A stretch of 64,000 nucleotides of DNA from Carnegiea gigantea (lineage: Eukaryota; Streptophyta; Magnoliopsida; Caryophyllales; Cactaceae). The position numbers and the translations under genes were made by a program. The DNA lies in assembly GCA_029747015.1 (NCBI GenBank), contig JAKOGI010000343.1, positions 626,151-690,150 of the forward strand. The letters are read 5' to 3'. The notes beneath the pieces are model-generated. The model did not search any database, was not told the DNA's origin, and was given only the letters and a program-made list of their open reading frames with translations. Positions 46,303 to 59,390 of the stretch are shown here, in pieces; position 1 is the first letter of the stretch; the number at the start of each line of letters is the position of its first letter.

Positions 46303-48404
46303 ATTGATGGTATCAGAGCAAGGTCCTGCAACCATAGGCCGCGACCTGAGTCTTACATCTCATATAGTTGCCTAGGAATGCGTTCATGATGACATGATAC
46401 CTGCCTGCCTTGTGTGCAAATGTGAGTTTTATGTGAATGCTAGCCGTCTACCTAGTTAGGTGCAGCTTGAGTGAGCTCATTAATTGAGTGAATGAACGAA
46501 TTGCTAAGAGTATAAGCGAAATAACTTGTATTCTGATGGGTGAGTTAATTGATAGCTCAATAAAAGTTGTTTCGCTTATTAGCCTTGGTGATTTCAATTG
46601 AAAGTTTAAAGAACACATGATTTGAATTCAAATGTTTGGAAAAGCCTTAACTGTAAGCTCATCTTTGCCCCCAAAGTACGATTTACTCCTTGGGCCCCAT
46701 AATGAAGTGAGTAGACGCACTCAATGGTTGGTAAGAAATGAGCTAGAAGCAGTTAAGCCATTCTCCTTTCGAAACATAGAGACCTTAAAAGTAGATATCC
46801 TTCCTAAATAGTGAGTTAAGGTTTTTCTTTCACATAAAAAACCTTTCTAATTCCATAGTTAGGCCTTACTGTTGCATCTGAAGACTTGCATTTGCTTTAC
46901 AATAATGTCTATACATTGTTCTATGAGCATAAGCTTCTATGTGTAACTAGATGTGTTGAATGCTTGTTAAGATACATTTGTTGCTTGATGTGTTCCTGAC
47001 CAGTTATGTGTTTTATGAATAAGTTGTTGCACTTCTTGATGTTTGCTCAACTTAAGGTGGTTTATTATATGACTTGGTCATGTAAATAATGCAAGTTTTG
47101 TAATTCATAGCATGACATGACCACTGACTCATTATTTGCGTTCTGTGACTTCTATGATTTCATGTTATAGCTAAGTAACTACATGCGCCGTGTTTGAAGC
47201 ATGATGAGACGACCATAGAATCCTGCATTCATATATTGTTGCCCTTATTTGATTGATCAGAGTAGCATAGCAGAAGCATATAGGCGCATAAGCCATAGGC
47301 CTAGGACTCATCTAGGAGCATAACCATTCATTCGTACGAATCCATGACTTAAGAGACAATCAGCTCTAAGTAGTGACTTTAGGAAAAGCATCCCCACCAT
47401 CAAAGTCATCAACTCGTATTTCTACATTAGCACCCTTTCTCCAAGTTGTTCTTATCTACATAATTATGCTAGTTCATGCTATTCGTGATTCTTAGTCTTC
47501 AATGCTTTGATGTTAACCCTACGTGATGTCCATGTAATCTTGAATACTACTTCAAGTTCTTTCATTACCAACATGGCGTAATTGATATCTCTGTTACCTT
47601 AGTGCAACGTGGTGATCTTCTAGTGAATGATTTAACCTTAGATTGACCTAATATCTTCATGCTTTTGAATGAACTTGATTAAGTTAACTCATTCATATAA
47701 CTTTAGCATGCCCTGTCTAAGTTGCCATGAATGAAATGTTTAAAAGTTATTCGGAATTGATATAAAAACATAGAAATGTTAGTCACATATGCTTCCGTTA
47801 TGTAATTACTTACTATATGCGTATTAGACATCTTCATGTTGCTTGGGAATCCTAGACTGAGAATACTAAATTACTGATACTATGCAATGCTATGTGATGC
47901 CATTATGGTTAAATGATACTATGTGGTGCTATATGGCATTCTTATTGTTCTAATGTGTTATAGGAATCTCTGAGTTAACCATTTTGATCCCAAAGGTGAC
48001 TTGACTACCAGTATATTGTCTCAGTTGTCACACCTCTAGATGCCCACCCATAGGTGCATATGCACAGAGTTGTCGTCTACTATGCGAGTTTAGACATTCG
48101 AAGTTCTATGTTCAATTTTTTTAAAAAAAACAAGCCCAGTATGGTTTTCTATGCCAACTTAGTTGCCCCTCTTCAATGCGATTTGCCCTCGATGCCTAAA
48201 TAGAGTGAGTAGACGCTTAAAGAGGATTGGTGAGGAGGAGACTGGATACCATAAGCCTTTTTCTTTCGATTTAAAAGAAGTAGTGATTGCAAAATAAAAC
48301 CTTTTAGAAACCTACCGTATATATGGTTTGTGTGCATACATTCTAGAAATGACCGGACATAACTTTAGAATTTCAAGGACGAAATTCTTTTAAGAGAGGA
48401 AGAA
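46303..48404 (+). other. Non-coding interior of the LARD element
   Basis: The primer site tggtatcagagca is at 46308-46320. The interior has no open frame of note. Two diverged direct segments (about 46660-46850 and 48165-48330) share agtgagtagacgc, ttgcccc and tctttcga words near the two ends of the interior. The polypurine tract aagagaggaagaa closes it. Confidence 0.75.
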
Positions 48405-49907
48405 TGTCAGACCCGCCTTCTTCATTTTGCGTTAACGTGGCTGTCTTACCTTTTACCTTCTAAAATTCGTATTTTTATTAACTATATGAGTTAATTGTTA
48501 TCAATGTGCTTATGCAAACAATAATTTTATTAAAAAGAATGTTTTCTTCATTATTAATATTATTACTATTATTATTATTAGTTTTGAAAATCTTTCGATG
48601 ATTTTTAGTAAGCGTTAATATAGGTTATTAGCGGGCACTAAATCAAGTGAGAACCCGAATACCATTAGGTTGTCAACCTTAGATGTAGTTCGATGTTTCT
48701 TAAATCGAACCTAGATATGTTGGGGAATGAATAATCGATGAATGGTCAGGTTATCGATTATTGAATTTAGAGTTTGGGACGTGAATTAAGCTAGCGGTAT
48801 CGATTTCTGAGCAGCTTGGAATAAAAAAATAAAGAAGGAGAAAGGGAGGAGCATTTTGGTAATCTTGTGCGCGAACACCTTTCTCCTTCCTCTCCATGCG
48901 ACCCCCCCAGACGCATCACTCTCTCCCCCTTCTCTATGCTCCTTCTTCCTTCCCATTCTCTCCTTCATTGCAGACGCAGCCCAAGCTCCCAAAACGCCCG
49001 ATTTTTGACCAAACCCAGCTCAAAAATCCTCATATTTCACCTCCCCATCATCAACTCAACCCCTACCTGTGAAATCTTGGCGAAAAACGAAGAGGAACCA
49101 TCGGGATTTTAGTGGACTTAGGCATTATTTCGGGGCACCGAACGCATACCCAGACTCAGCCATGCAACCTTGCCTCTAGCTTCTTTAATTGCCAAGCAAA
49201 TTAGGGTTGAATTCGCAGCACAAGTATCCCTCTCAATTTCAGTTCAGTGAGTGAACGTTTGAGGGTGAATTTAGGTTTCGAATTACACGGATCGTGCATG
49301 GTTTGGGGTCTGGTTGTGCGGTCAATGAGCTAGGGCCGAGGGTTAAGGTTTTTCGGCCCTCAAAGTCGAGCCAAAGCCCCTAGAACAGGTCGTAAGCTTA
49401 GAGTCCAGGTGAGTGTTTCTCGCCTCCTTAGTATCAGTAGTTTCAAAATCGTTTTAACCTTTAAGTTGCATTGCATGTGAGTTTAGGATTGGTCAGGTCG
49501 ATTGGGGTTATGCATATTCTGTTTCAGTTGAATTTAGTTTAAATCGATGCATGTTAAGTTTAGTTAGTCTATGCCTAAAAGTGACTTCAAAATAACCTAA
49601 CGATGCCTTGAATCGATTTATATATGCTTATTTAATTCGTGTTCGTTTAGTAACTTCAAAGTGAAATATGAATGTTTAGAATCGATACATGTACATTTAG
49701 TTAAATTCATGCTCGATTAATGGCTTCGAAAAGAAATGAGTATGCTTAGAATTGATGCTTGTGTGATTAGTTAGTTTATCCCTGAGCCGTGACTTCGAAA
49801 TAATAAATGAACACCTTGAATGGAATGAGATTCCTGTTTGATTAGTTTAGTTTGTTTGTTAAGTGTTATTTTAAGTTAAGGCATTGTAGACGTATAAGTA
49901 ATGTGGT

Positions 49908-49981
<74 letters not shown>

Positions 49982-52465
49982 TGCGGTAATGCACCGTTGG
50001 ATGGTGCTGCTTGCCCAGGTAAATGTATAAACCCCGTTACATGTCTGTTTATAAGTTTTCATGATAATATCTTATGATTATCGAATTGAAAACCAAGATG
50101 GTAGTCAGATGGCTTGAGGTAGAACTAATAAGAGTTTGAGGTTCTTTGTGGTCGGTTGCCATGTGAGGAGGGAGCTTGGGTTGCGAATTAACCGCAATTG
50201 TGTGGATTGTGAGGCCATGTGTGGCTTATGTTGAGATTGATTGATTATGAACTGTCATGAATGTGTCATGTGTGAAAAGCTTCCTTCTTGAAATTGTTAA
50301 ATGATTATATGTGAATGATTTGCGAACTCAGTAACATTTAAAAGGGTCATTAAAAGCATGTTTTCACCATTTTGAATGTTTCTAAAGGTTCACCAATTGC
50401 CTATTGGTTTATAAGATGTTTGTAGCGTAGAGTGATCCTAAATTGTCGAACTTATCAGTAACTGACCCAACTGAATAGTCGATAGGTTTAGGAAGTTTAA
50501 AAGCGAACTAAAAGTGAGTTCGAAAATGTTTTAAGGCTTTAGTTTGTTTATGTCTCCTCCTTTGAGTTCAAAAAGGATTGAAAGGAAGTGAAAAAGGGCA
50601 ACTGAAGGAGTTTTATTACGAAACTTAGTTTGAGTTATATGCTAGCTAAGTACTTTAAGTTTCGAATGAGTTTTGAATTGCGAGTTAGCAAATTCATAAT
50701 AATTTTAAAAGGGTTTCCAAGTTGAAAATGAAAGACCCATAACCAATGGTAGGGCTATGGGCTATTTTACTAGATAAGCAGATATATGAATAAGCATAAG
50801 TACGCATATGTGTCAGTAATTATGTTTATATTTATGTGTACGTTGTGGAGATACTCTAGAAACTTTAAGCTTAAATCTGAGAGCCAAGGATGGTGGCTTA
50901 GTATCCCGCCTGGCATAAGATAAGCTATGTTAAGATGACTCAGGGATGGCGGTTTGAATCCCGCCTGAAGTCTCAGTATGTAAGTTATGTCTCAGCATAG
51001 TATGATGTCTGTCTGGATAGGCGTATGTTGCCGCTCGAGTTTGGCCGGCTCGGGATGGCAGTAACAAAGTACCTCCAATAGTTTAGTCCCCCCACTTATG
51101 TGATCAAATCATTATGTATATTTCTTTTAATAAACGATGATCTTACACCAAGCGTATTTTCCTAATGAATAAGAAAAGCACTTGGCATTACGCCTTTTTA
51201 TGTATTTCAGAAAGAACGTTTTTAAGGGTCATTATAGGACCAATACGAAAGAATTCTTTTAAAGAATAAGAGCCTCAAGGAGGCTAAGAAAAGAGTTTTA
51301 TGAGCCTCAAGATTACTAAGAAAAGAGTTTTTATGAGCCCTACGAGACTAAGTAAAGTGTTTTCAATGAAAGAAAGGAAAATTTCTATGAATGCCTAATG
51401 AAAAAGGTTTCTAAGCACAGTTGGATGCGATTTAAAGTAATATGTGGCCATGCTCATGTAATGCATCGAGCATATGAGATTGAATGTGCAAGTTCTGTGA
51501 AAGAAAGCTCATTGCATAATCTCTACTTCCTGTGTTTAAGCATCTCGTGTGAGTGCATTGGGTACGCAAGGCATAACTCACATGTATATCATGTAACCTA
51601 TGAAAGAAAGTTCTGTGCTTAGCCTCGTTGCTTGCTAATGTGTTTGACTACTTGTTAATAAACGAACTTAGTCATTCAGGGACCTAGAAATATGTTTGAG
51701 TGGATAAAATGAAGTTTATGGTTAGTGATCCTCCCATAAGGGTTTTATGAATGCCTAATGTGATAGTAAAGTATGAATACGTGATGTGTAACTATTAGAG
51801 ATATTATTGCCTGCAACTGTTTTGGTTTTAAGGGGGTTGGGGGACACTCACTGAGTGTGTGGTTGCTCATCTCATTACTCTTTCCCCTTTTTCCCCAGGT
51901 CCGCATTATGACAAGTAGGAGCTAAGTCACTTATGCCAAGATGGATTCTATTTTTGCTTGCAAGGTGTCGTGTGTGCCCATTTAAAGGGATCGCACGTGT
52001 TTAAGGAAGTTATGTTAAGTATTCATAGAATTGTAAACGTTTGTAAACAAGTATTTCAGTTCATGAAGTATATTCAGTTTAGGAGTTGCTCTGTACGGCC
52101 ATGTGCGCCAACCATCTTATTAGTCAGTTGTCTTTTTAGTCGAAATCAGTTACGGTTTGGGATGTAAACCCCAGTACTTTGATTGTGTGAACCGTTGAGT
52201 TGTATCTTTCATTTTTATTGTATTAATGAACTATTTTGTTTGATGTACTCCGAGCGAGTTGCTCGTTGAGTTATGAACTCCGGCGTATAGCCGTTGAGCT
52301 TCTTTTAAAATGTTTTACGCTTCCATTGATCTGCAGGGTTTTATTATATAGCTTTTAGCCTAGAAACGGTCAGTTTTAAGGGAAACTCTGCTCGTTTCAT
52401 CCCGGAATTTAATAGAAAGTTAAGAAAACGTAACGCTCCTGGCTGTAGGGGCTGGGAGTGTTACA
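48405..52465 (+). repeat. 3' LTR of the LARD element (4.1 kb)
   Basis: It starts tgtcagacccgccttcttca and ends gggagtgttaca. It is longer than the 5' copy mainly through a (GT)n expansion at 49923-49979 and an extra segment of about 36 bases at 49219-49255. Confidence 0.93.
49908..49979. repeat. (AT)n(GT)n microsatellite in the 3' LTR
   Basis: About 57 bases of GT follow a short AT run. The same place in the 5' LTR (43812-43827) has only the AT run, so the GT tract arose or was lost after insertion. Confidence 0.95.
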
Positions 52466-52470
52466 GTTAT

Positions 52471-53110
52471 CTATTAAAGGGCACATTATTATACTGCACG
52501 AAGAATTATGTAAAGCACTCTATTATGGAAATCCTGTAAAATTTTTGGAAAAAAGATAAAAAATTTGCTAAAGTTCTTTTATTAAATCTCAACACACTTG
52601 TCCGAGTTAAACAAATGGTGTAATTACGAAGATATCTTTCAATTTAATATAGAAATCAAATATCCTTTAGATGAAGGCCTGATCATCAATAGTGAGAGTC
52701 CTCACACATGTCATGTGTTCATGGTGAGGAATCATGCTATAGAAAAGAGAAGAAAAGCTATAATGGTAATTAATTATAAACAACTTGATGACAATACCTT
52801 CTTTGATGGCTATATATTCCTAATAACATAGTTCTTTTCAATAGTATCCAAGAAGCCTTTCGGTTCTCGAAGATGGACCGTAAAAGTAGATACTCACAAA
52901 TAAGAATGGACGAAAAAAATCATTTCCTTAATTGCTTTTAGCGTTCATTAAGGAGATTATTAGTGGACAGTGATGCCATTGGATCTTAAAAATGCACCTT
53001 AAATATTTCAAAGACGGATTGATAACGTCATTAAGGATCTTAATCAAGGTTGTCTAGCTTACATTGATGATATCCTTGTCTTTTCTAAGATCATGCACGA
53101 TGCGCAAGAA
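52471..53110 (+). pseudogene. Endogenous pararetrovirus (caulimovirid) reverse transcriptase fragment
   Basis: The reading frames, shifting between phases, contain a MVINYKQLDDNTFFDGY start of RT and, at 53060-53089, the catalytic-site segment YIDDILVFSK. The phrase order and spacing match caulimovirid RT better than gypsy or copia RT. At least three frameshifts and several stops separate the pieces (for example the stop after 52828), and some central motifs are corrupted. No movement protein, coat protein or complete RNase H is recognised. It is an old, inert copy flanking the LARD insertion. Confidence 0.6.
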
Positions 53111-54780
53111 TCCTCAACTCCCAAAGTTAACAACACATAAGAGAAATCCAAATACAATGGATGCTCCTCCTTGATTTCAATTTTTAGCAATCTAGGTTAT
53201 TTTGAGATTAGAGCCCAAAATTAAGATCCTTAAAAAAATGAACACTTTCACTCAATTTCTCCCCTAAAGTCTTAGAGATACCAAAGAGAAATTTTAAAGG
53301 AAAGAATCTAAATTGCTATGCCTTTTGCCTTTCATTTCATCACCAACTCAAATATAAGTATACGTTGATGGAAATGGGTCTATAAACACCTAAAAAAGGG
53401 GGTGAGCTTATACATTAGTGAGAAAAGTGAACCAATGAGAGCTTTACAAAACATCTTAGGAAATTGAAAAAAAATTTAAGGATAATAACAAATGCTATAG
53501 GCAGTAATTTTTAGAATTTCTTCCCCATCTTCTAGAAAGGTTTTAGGGAGTTATAGTTTACCAATAAAGATATCACTATTTGAAGCCCCTTTCTTGGTGG
53601 GTGTAGTTCATTTCAAGCATAGAAACAAGGAATACAACTGCATTTTCCCCTAATTGTGCCAAAATCTAGATTGTTTAAACTAAATCTTATATACATTCCA
53701 CATAATATTAATCGTTTCTCTCTAAAATGAATCCAATGCTAATTTTCATTACATTCTGCCAAAAAGGACATCCTACGAAAACAACTAAACTAGAACTTGC
53801 ATCAATTAGGTAGCCTTAGGTAGTAACCAGACTTTACTCAAATTCAGTATATTTATGGGCAAAAACTTGCACTAATGTAACAGAGTTTTCTCCACTTCAG
53901 GGAATTGAAAAGCAAGCAACTACAGGAAATATTTATATATCCCAATATCATACTCAAACAACTTTCCAATGAGTCATAGGTCACCAATTTTAGAGCCTAT
54001 TTATTAGGTTGAATATCATAATAAAGCAGGCCTATGTGCTGAAATTTAGTATCAAGTGACCTTTGGGTGGACAAGGCCAACTTCAAATTTTGGTGTAAGA
54101 TCTTGGGGATTTTGATAGAAATTCTAAGAGGATTAAATTTAAGAGCATCAACTAAGTAAACAATTGTCAATTGACTTAGATGGACCTTAACCAACTTTTC
54201 TAACCCAAATGATTATACCATTTTTTTAATCTCTGAAGGTTACTTTGCCCTGATTGATTTTTAAAGTTCTGTAAACACTATAGCATCTCCAATCATGTGC
54301 ATCTTGATCATTCACTATCAAGATACCATAGATCAGTGTTTGTGATGAAGCATACCTGTAAGATAAGTATCAAACCTTTCTATATCCCTTGGTAGGAAAT
54401 TATGAAAGAGTATGTTACCATGTCTAAAGGGCTTGTACCTTTAGGTAGCTAAACATAGACAATTCGAGGACAATCACTAGTGTGGCTTTTAAAATGCACA
54501 ACGTTTCTCTACCACCCTCTCTAGTTAGAGTGTCTTTAGTAAACTTTCTCACCCTTAAACGATTAGAGGTTTTTTAAAAAGCATTTTTAGGGTGCCTTCA
54601 ACTACTATAACCTTTATAAGGAGGTGTTGCATCCGTTTTGGTATAATTTTCTCTTGTTACTAAGGTCATGTCCAAGACTTTATTTGTTAAGAAACACACT
54701 CTAAATTCTAAGTAATCTGTCCAATTTTTCTTATCCCTTGTGAGTTTTAAAAGAGATTTCTAAATATCCTAATGCTAAGC
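53111..54780. other. Unassigned, stop-ridden sequence
   Basis: I see no recognisable gene. A 65-residue minus-strand frame at 54194-53997 has no family motif. The composition is AT-rich and similar to the copia remnant to the right; it may be part of the same old element. Confidence 0.35.
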
Positions 54781-55460
54781 TTTAAGCTTTCTAGTTTCAC
54801 TTTCAACTTCATAAGGCTTGTTAGCCAACTTAAAGTTGCATTTGAAAACATGTACATCTTGTTTTTCCACTCTACAATTCTTCTTTGAGAGTTTCACCCC
54901 TTTTTTGGAGTCATTGCGCTTCCCACAAAATTCATCACAGAGTTCTAAAAACTATTTGTTTTCATCCTTTACCAACTTGTATTTTTAGTAATAATTAGCA
55001 CATTCATCTTGTAATTCTCTTCCTCCGATTTTAGAAGAACAATTTCTTCATAAAGGGACTTGATCTTAGAAAGGTACTCTTCTTTATCATTTACACTATG
55101 CTTGATAATCTCAATTAAATCATCTCTAAACATTTCATAAGATAGATTTTTCCCTCCTAAGCGGATGGCTTATAGTAGCCTGAAAATTCATTTTCCTTCT
55201 GATTCCTTTATATTTTCCATGAAGCACGTGTTGGCAGCATCATCATCTTTACTCTCACCATCACTGGAGTCACTATTACTGTATGTTGCTTTCTTTTCAA
55301 AGGACTAACAGTCTTTCAAAATATATGTTGATTGCAGAACTAAAGTAGATAATAGTGTTCATTTCAAGGTTTTGAGAGGTGGACTTTATACCATTGTTAA
55401 CTTTTAGACTATCCTCTTCGAAGCCTCTAGTTGACATGACACTTTTATTGAAATGCTGTG
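54781..55460 (-). pseudogene. Old copia gag remnant, interrupted by the SIRE-type element
   Basis: On the minus strand the reading FEKKATYSNSDSSDGESKDD followed by AANTCFMENIKESE matches the acidic Ser/Asp-rich segment after the zinc knuckle of copia gag proteins. Downstream lies a Lys/Glu-rich, coiled-coil-like stretch with stops. The SIRE-type LTR begins at 55461 right beside it, so this remnant was probably the insertion target. Confidence 0.5.
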
Positions 55461-56921
55461 TGTTGATTATATTTTGATGATAACAAATCCAAGAGTAACA
55501 TATTTGTCTAAGTAATGTTGTTCCAAACAAGCTCTCCAAACAGGGCCTAATACACCGTTGTTCCTACACCGCTGTTTGTGATATTTTATTAACCTGGTGG
55601 CTAAATGTTGAGAACAAGTCTTAGGAACAGGTTCCGAGCTTCAGTGACACAAGATCAGCAAACAACACATATGGTTTAAGTCTTGAGGAACATTCAGCTA
55701 CACAAGATCACCCAAGGAATCAAGGTGACCAAGGTGTTTTGGAGCAGCATATTCACTCTTGACAAGACAACTAATTCTTACAAGGAGTCTTGGTTAATTT
55801 AGTTTTTATCTTTTAGACTCTTGTTAATATGCCAATCTTGAAAGTATCATTTTTAGCACTTCTTGAAAACGGTTTTCGAAAAGTTACTTTGGGACACCAT
55901 TTCCAAACAACCCTGCAAACAGGGTGCCTAGGGTGTTCTCAAAAACTACAGCAGCTACATCAGTCTTATCTGAAAATTTGCTTCGGTTGGCCGCCAGATC
56001 TAAAAAGATTTGTTTTGAAATTGAAAAATTGCAAAACCGTTTTTGCTAAAGATTTCTCTTGAAAGATTCTTATCCCTTTTTTTTAGGTCTTGATTGAATT
56101 TGGGATAAATCAAGATTTTATCTTTTTCAAGCTAAATTACTCAGCCAAGATATTTTAAGAAAATCTTCTCTCCTCTCTTAGCCGTTGGAAATCTTTGGTG
56201 AATCTTCTAAGCGACTAAAAATAGAGGATTTTCCCTATCTTTTGAAAAGAATAGCCGTTGGGTTGTGCGTTTAAATATTGAAATTCTCTCTCCCATTTGA
56301 CAATCCGGTTTTCACAAAGAAGTAAGATATTTTTAGAGCCGAATTTCAAAGAGAAAAACCGTGAGAAGATTGTGCTTAACTGAGCTTTCAATTTCTTAGC
56401 ATAATAGGATTTCATTGTACCTTACATCTGCTTAAGTCAGAAGCACCCCAGTAAGGTGTTTTGTACTCCTGTTCTGAGAACAGAAAGTGAGTGAGTGTGT
56501 CCTCAGTCGTGTGGACTTTGGACGTGTCCTATCTAGTGAGATTGGACGTGGTGTAACCTGTCTTAGGAAAAAAGGTTACGTGGGTTACAAGTTATGACAA
56601 GGAGTGTTGCTTTTGTAACGTTTTCAGCCCGTTAGTGAAGTGGTTAAATCCTACACGAGGTAGGTCGTGGTTTTTCACACCTCAGTTGGGCTAGAGGTGT
56701 TTTCCACGTAAAAATTGTGTGTGCTTTATTTCCGCATTTATTACTTTGAATTTCGCTACTGAATCAATTGAGAACAACCGCTACAAACAAGGCGTAAGGT
56801 TGTTTGTGATTTACAAACAATCTCTGCAATCAAGTGCTACGGTTGTTTGTCAGTTATTAGGCGAAAATCGACCACCACAATTCACCCCCCTCTTGTGGTT
56901 GTGTACTCTTGCAATTCAACA
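55461..56921 (+). repeat. 5' LTR of the SIRE-type element
   Basis: It starts TGTTGATTATATTTTGATGA and ends caattcaaca. A possible TATA box (tttaaata, about 56269) and a splice-donor-like cagaaa/gtgagt at 56487 lie in its second half. Confidence 0.93.
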
Positions 56922-56923
56922 AG

Positions 56924-56934
56924 TGGTATCAGAG
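56924..56934 (+). other. Primer-binding site of the SIRE-type element (tRNA-iMet)
   Basis: TGGTATCAGAG lies two bases inside the LTR and matches the initiator tRNA-Met complement. Confidence 0.9.
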
Positions 56935-56976
56935 AGGGTTCTCTCAAAAGGGCTAACACCTTGAGAGATTCTGAAA

Positions 56977-58709
56977 ATGAGTACACCACAAGGAATCCGT
57001 GAAGGGCAATCCATTACTCGTCCACCTATTTCAACGACCAACATTATAGTTGGTGGAAGAATAGGATGGAGAACTATATTCAGGCAGAAGATTATGAATT
57101 ATGGGTGCTCATCAAGAACGGGCCCCTTATTCCCACCAAGGTGCTTGAAGATGGTAAGAAGGTTCCCAAGGAACCCATAGAGTTTGATGGTGAAGACTAT
57201 AAGAAAATGGAAAAGAATGCCAAGGCCAAGAAGCAATTATATTTTGGCCTAGGTCCAGATGAATATACACGTATCTCGGAGTGTGAGTCAGTTCAGGAGA
57301 TATGGAATGCCCTCCAAGTAGCTCATGAAGAAATAAGTCAAGTCAAACAATCACGTATTGAGCTACTTATGAGGCAATATGAGTTGTTTGATATGGGTGA
57401 TCGTGAGAACGTGATGGATATGTACACACGCTTCACCCACATAACAAACGAGCTAAAATCCCTGGGAAAATCCTTCACCACAGAAGAGCTGGTGAGGAAG
57501 ATTCTAAGGATTTTGCCTCGGTCTTGGGAAGCGAAGGTGACAGCCATCCAAGAAGCTAAAGACATGAACAAGATCACCCTCGACGAGTTGATTGGCAATC
57601 TTCAAACCTATGAACTCAGAAAGAACTCACAACAAAAAGAGGAGCAGAAGAAGGATCGTGGGCTTACCTTGAAAGCACAAGAGGATGATGACTCTGACCT
57701 TGAGGATGAAGAGATGGCCTTAATGACAAGAAAGTTCAAGAAATTCTTCAAAAAGGTCAAAGAAAACAGCAAAAGAAAAGACTTCAGTAAGTCCAGAAAC
57801 ACCCCCCGAGAACAGTTCACAGGGTGTTTCAAGTGTGGCAAACCAGATCACATTGTGAAGAACTGTCCACTACTTCGAGAAGAGCAAGAGCAAGAACACC
57901 CCAGGAAACAAGGTAGAAAACAAGCTGCAAGCAGTTCTGGGAGACGATTCTCAAAGGCTATGCTTGCTGCCTGGGGAGATTCCTCTGAGGATGAAGGTGA
58001 GTCTGAAACTGATGAAGGTGCTGTAGCTCTCATGGCACAAAGTGACACGGATTCAGATGATGAATCAACAAACAGTCTTACTGATCTCAAGAACAAGGTA
58101 CGTGGTCTCAATAAAGCAACTCTCGAAGAACTTTTGTATACCTTGATGGATACTTGTGCTGAATTGAAACGAGATGTCCGAGACCTAGAACTAGAAAATG
58201 AGATCCTTAAAAATGAAAAACTGGGCTTACATGAAAATATTAATACGCTCAAAGAAAACCTCTTTATAAAAGAAGGAGATTATTCTCGAATGGAGGAAAA
58301 ACTCTTTGAGGTGGAAGGAATGGTTGAGTCCTTGCTCAGGGAGAACAAGGGTTTGCATGCTAATATAGAAAAACTGGAAACCGAGCTTATCACAACCAAG
58401 CGCTGGAACAAGTCCTCACAAGCCCTTGATTGGTTAAACACTCACCACAGTCGAAACAAAAAGGGACTTGGATATAAGCCTAAACGAACAGTTTACCCAA
58501 TTCATAGAAAGTATGTGGGATTACCTGAAAACATTGTTTGCTTTCATTGTGGTAAAACTGGTCACTATCGATATTCATGTCCTCTGAGAAGGTATGTCAT
58601 TGAAAAAAATGAAAGGTATGTGAAACAAATCTGGATTAGAAAAGATGAGCTTTACTTGTCTAAAAGAATGGGACCCAAGTGGATCTGGGTTCCCAAAACT
58701 AACCTGTGA
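56977..58709 (+). pseudogene. SIRE-type gag, nearly intact, one N-terminal frameshift
   Basis: The natural start is probably the ATG at 56977 (MSTPQGIREGQSITRPP). A one-base slip at about 57021-57028 then moves the frame, and a 547-residue open frame from 57066 carries the rest. Residues of that frame: 1-190 are the UBN2-type capsid region (MENYIQAEDYELW, LMRQYELFDMGD, LGKSFTTEELVRKILRILP); 254-267 are a CCHC knuckle (CFKCGKPDHIVKNC); about 310-340 are acidic; 350-460 form a long coiled coil; 492-505 are a second knuckle (CFHCGKTGHYRYSC). The frame ends at TGA 58707, after which pol continues in the same frame. Gag forms virus-like particles and binds RNA. Confidence 0.85.
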
Positions 58710-59390
58710 TTTGTTTTGCAGGCTGAAGTGAGAGAGAACAACCCCACAAACAACCCAGCAAATAGGGTAAGAAACACCCTGTCAAACAGATCAGAAAACA
58801 ACCTTGAAAACAGGCAGCTGTGGTATGTTGATAGTGGGTGTTCGCAGCATATGACTGGAGAAAAATCAAACTTTCTCTCACTTACAGCTTCAACCGGTGG
58901 GAGCGTGGCTTTTGGCAACGGCAAGTCTGGGACAATTGTCGGTGTAGGTAGCATCGGTAAAACTCTCTCCCACTTAATTGATAATGTGCACTTAGTTGAG
59001 GGTTTAAAGCATAATTTACTAAGTGTGTCCCAACTGTGTGACAAGAACAACCTAGTGGTGTTCTCACAAACACATAGCTTGGTTGTCAATGTCAACACAG
59101 GAGATGTCGTATTAAGGGGGAAGCGACACAAAAATGTTTACAAAGTATGTATTTCCACTCTTCTCCAAAACAACCTGACTTGTTTGAGTGCTGTGAATGA
59201 TGACATAATGCTCTGGCACAAGAGACTAGGTCATGCAAGCCTTACTCTTTTAAACAAACTTGTTTCAAAAGACCTGGTTATTGGACTACCTTCCATCAAA
59301 TTTAATGATGACAAGGTATGTGAAGCTTGTGCAAAAGGCAAACAAGTCAGATCTTCTTTTAAATCGAAAAAATGTGTAAGCACTACCTGA
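58710..59390 (+). pseudogene. Copia protease and GAG-pre-integrase region
   Basis: It is in frame with gag after a single TGA. LWYVDSGCSQHMTGEKSNF is the copia protease active site with D-S-G intact, and LKHNLLSVSQLCD follows. MLWHKRLGHASLTLLNKL with a downstream CEACAKGKQVR is the HHCC-type integrase zinc domain. The frame stops at TGA 59388-59390 inside the integrase lead-in, at a place where relatives have Arg, consistent with CGA to TGA decay. A tttgttttgcag just before the protease resembles a splice acceptor but may be chance. Confidence 0.85.

Larger units (their letters stand above)
42359..52465 (+). mobile_element. LARD-like giant-LTR non-autonomous retrotransposon, complete
   Basis: Two direct repeats of about 4 kb (42359-46302 and 48405-52465) flank a 2.1-kb interior. 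The 5-bp target duplication GTTAT is perfect (42354-42358 and 52466-52470). A tRNA-iMet primer site (46308-46320) and a polypurine tract (48392-48404) are both in place. No gag, pol or other substantial frame exists anywhere in the element. The last interior bases (ttcaaggacgaaattctttt) resemble the 3' end of chromovirus pol, so it probably derives from, and is mobilised by, a gypsy chromovirus. Confidence 0.93.

Noticed and set aside
48786..49112. Short frames in the LARD 3' LTR (48786-48992 minus, 48867-49112 plus)
   Set aside because: The corresponding region of the 5' LTR (42713-43200) has different, non-homologous frames, so there is no conserved coding.
57338..58252. Minus-strand Ser/Leu-rich frames opposite the SIRE-type gag
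   Set aside because: They are shadows caused by the codon composition of the sense gag coiled coil; no motif and no start context.
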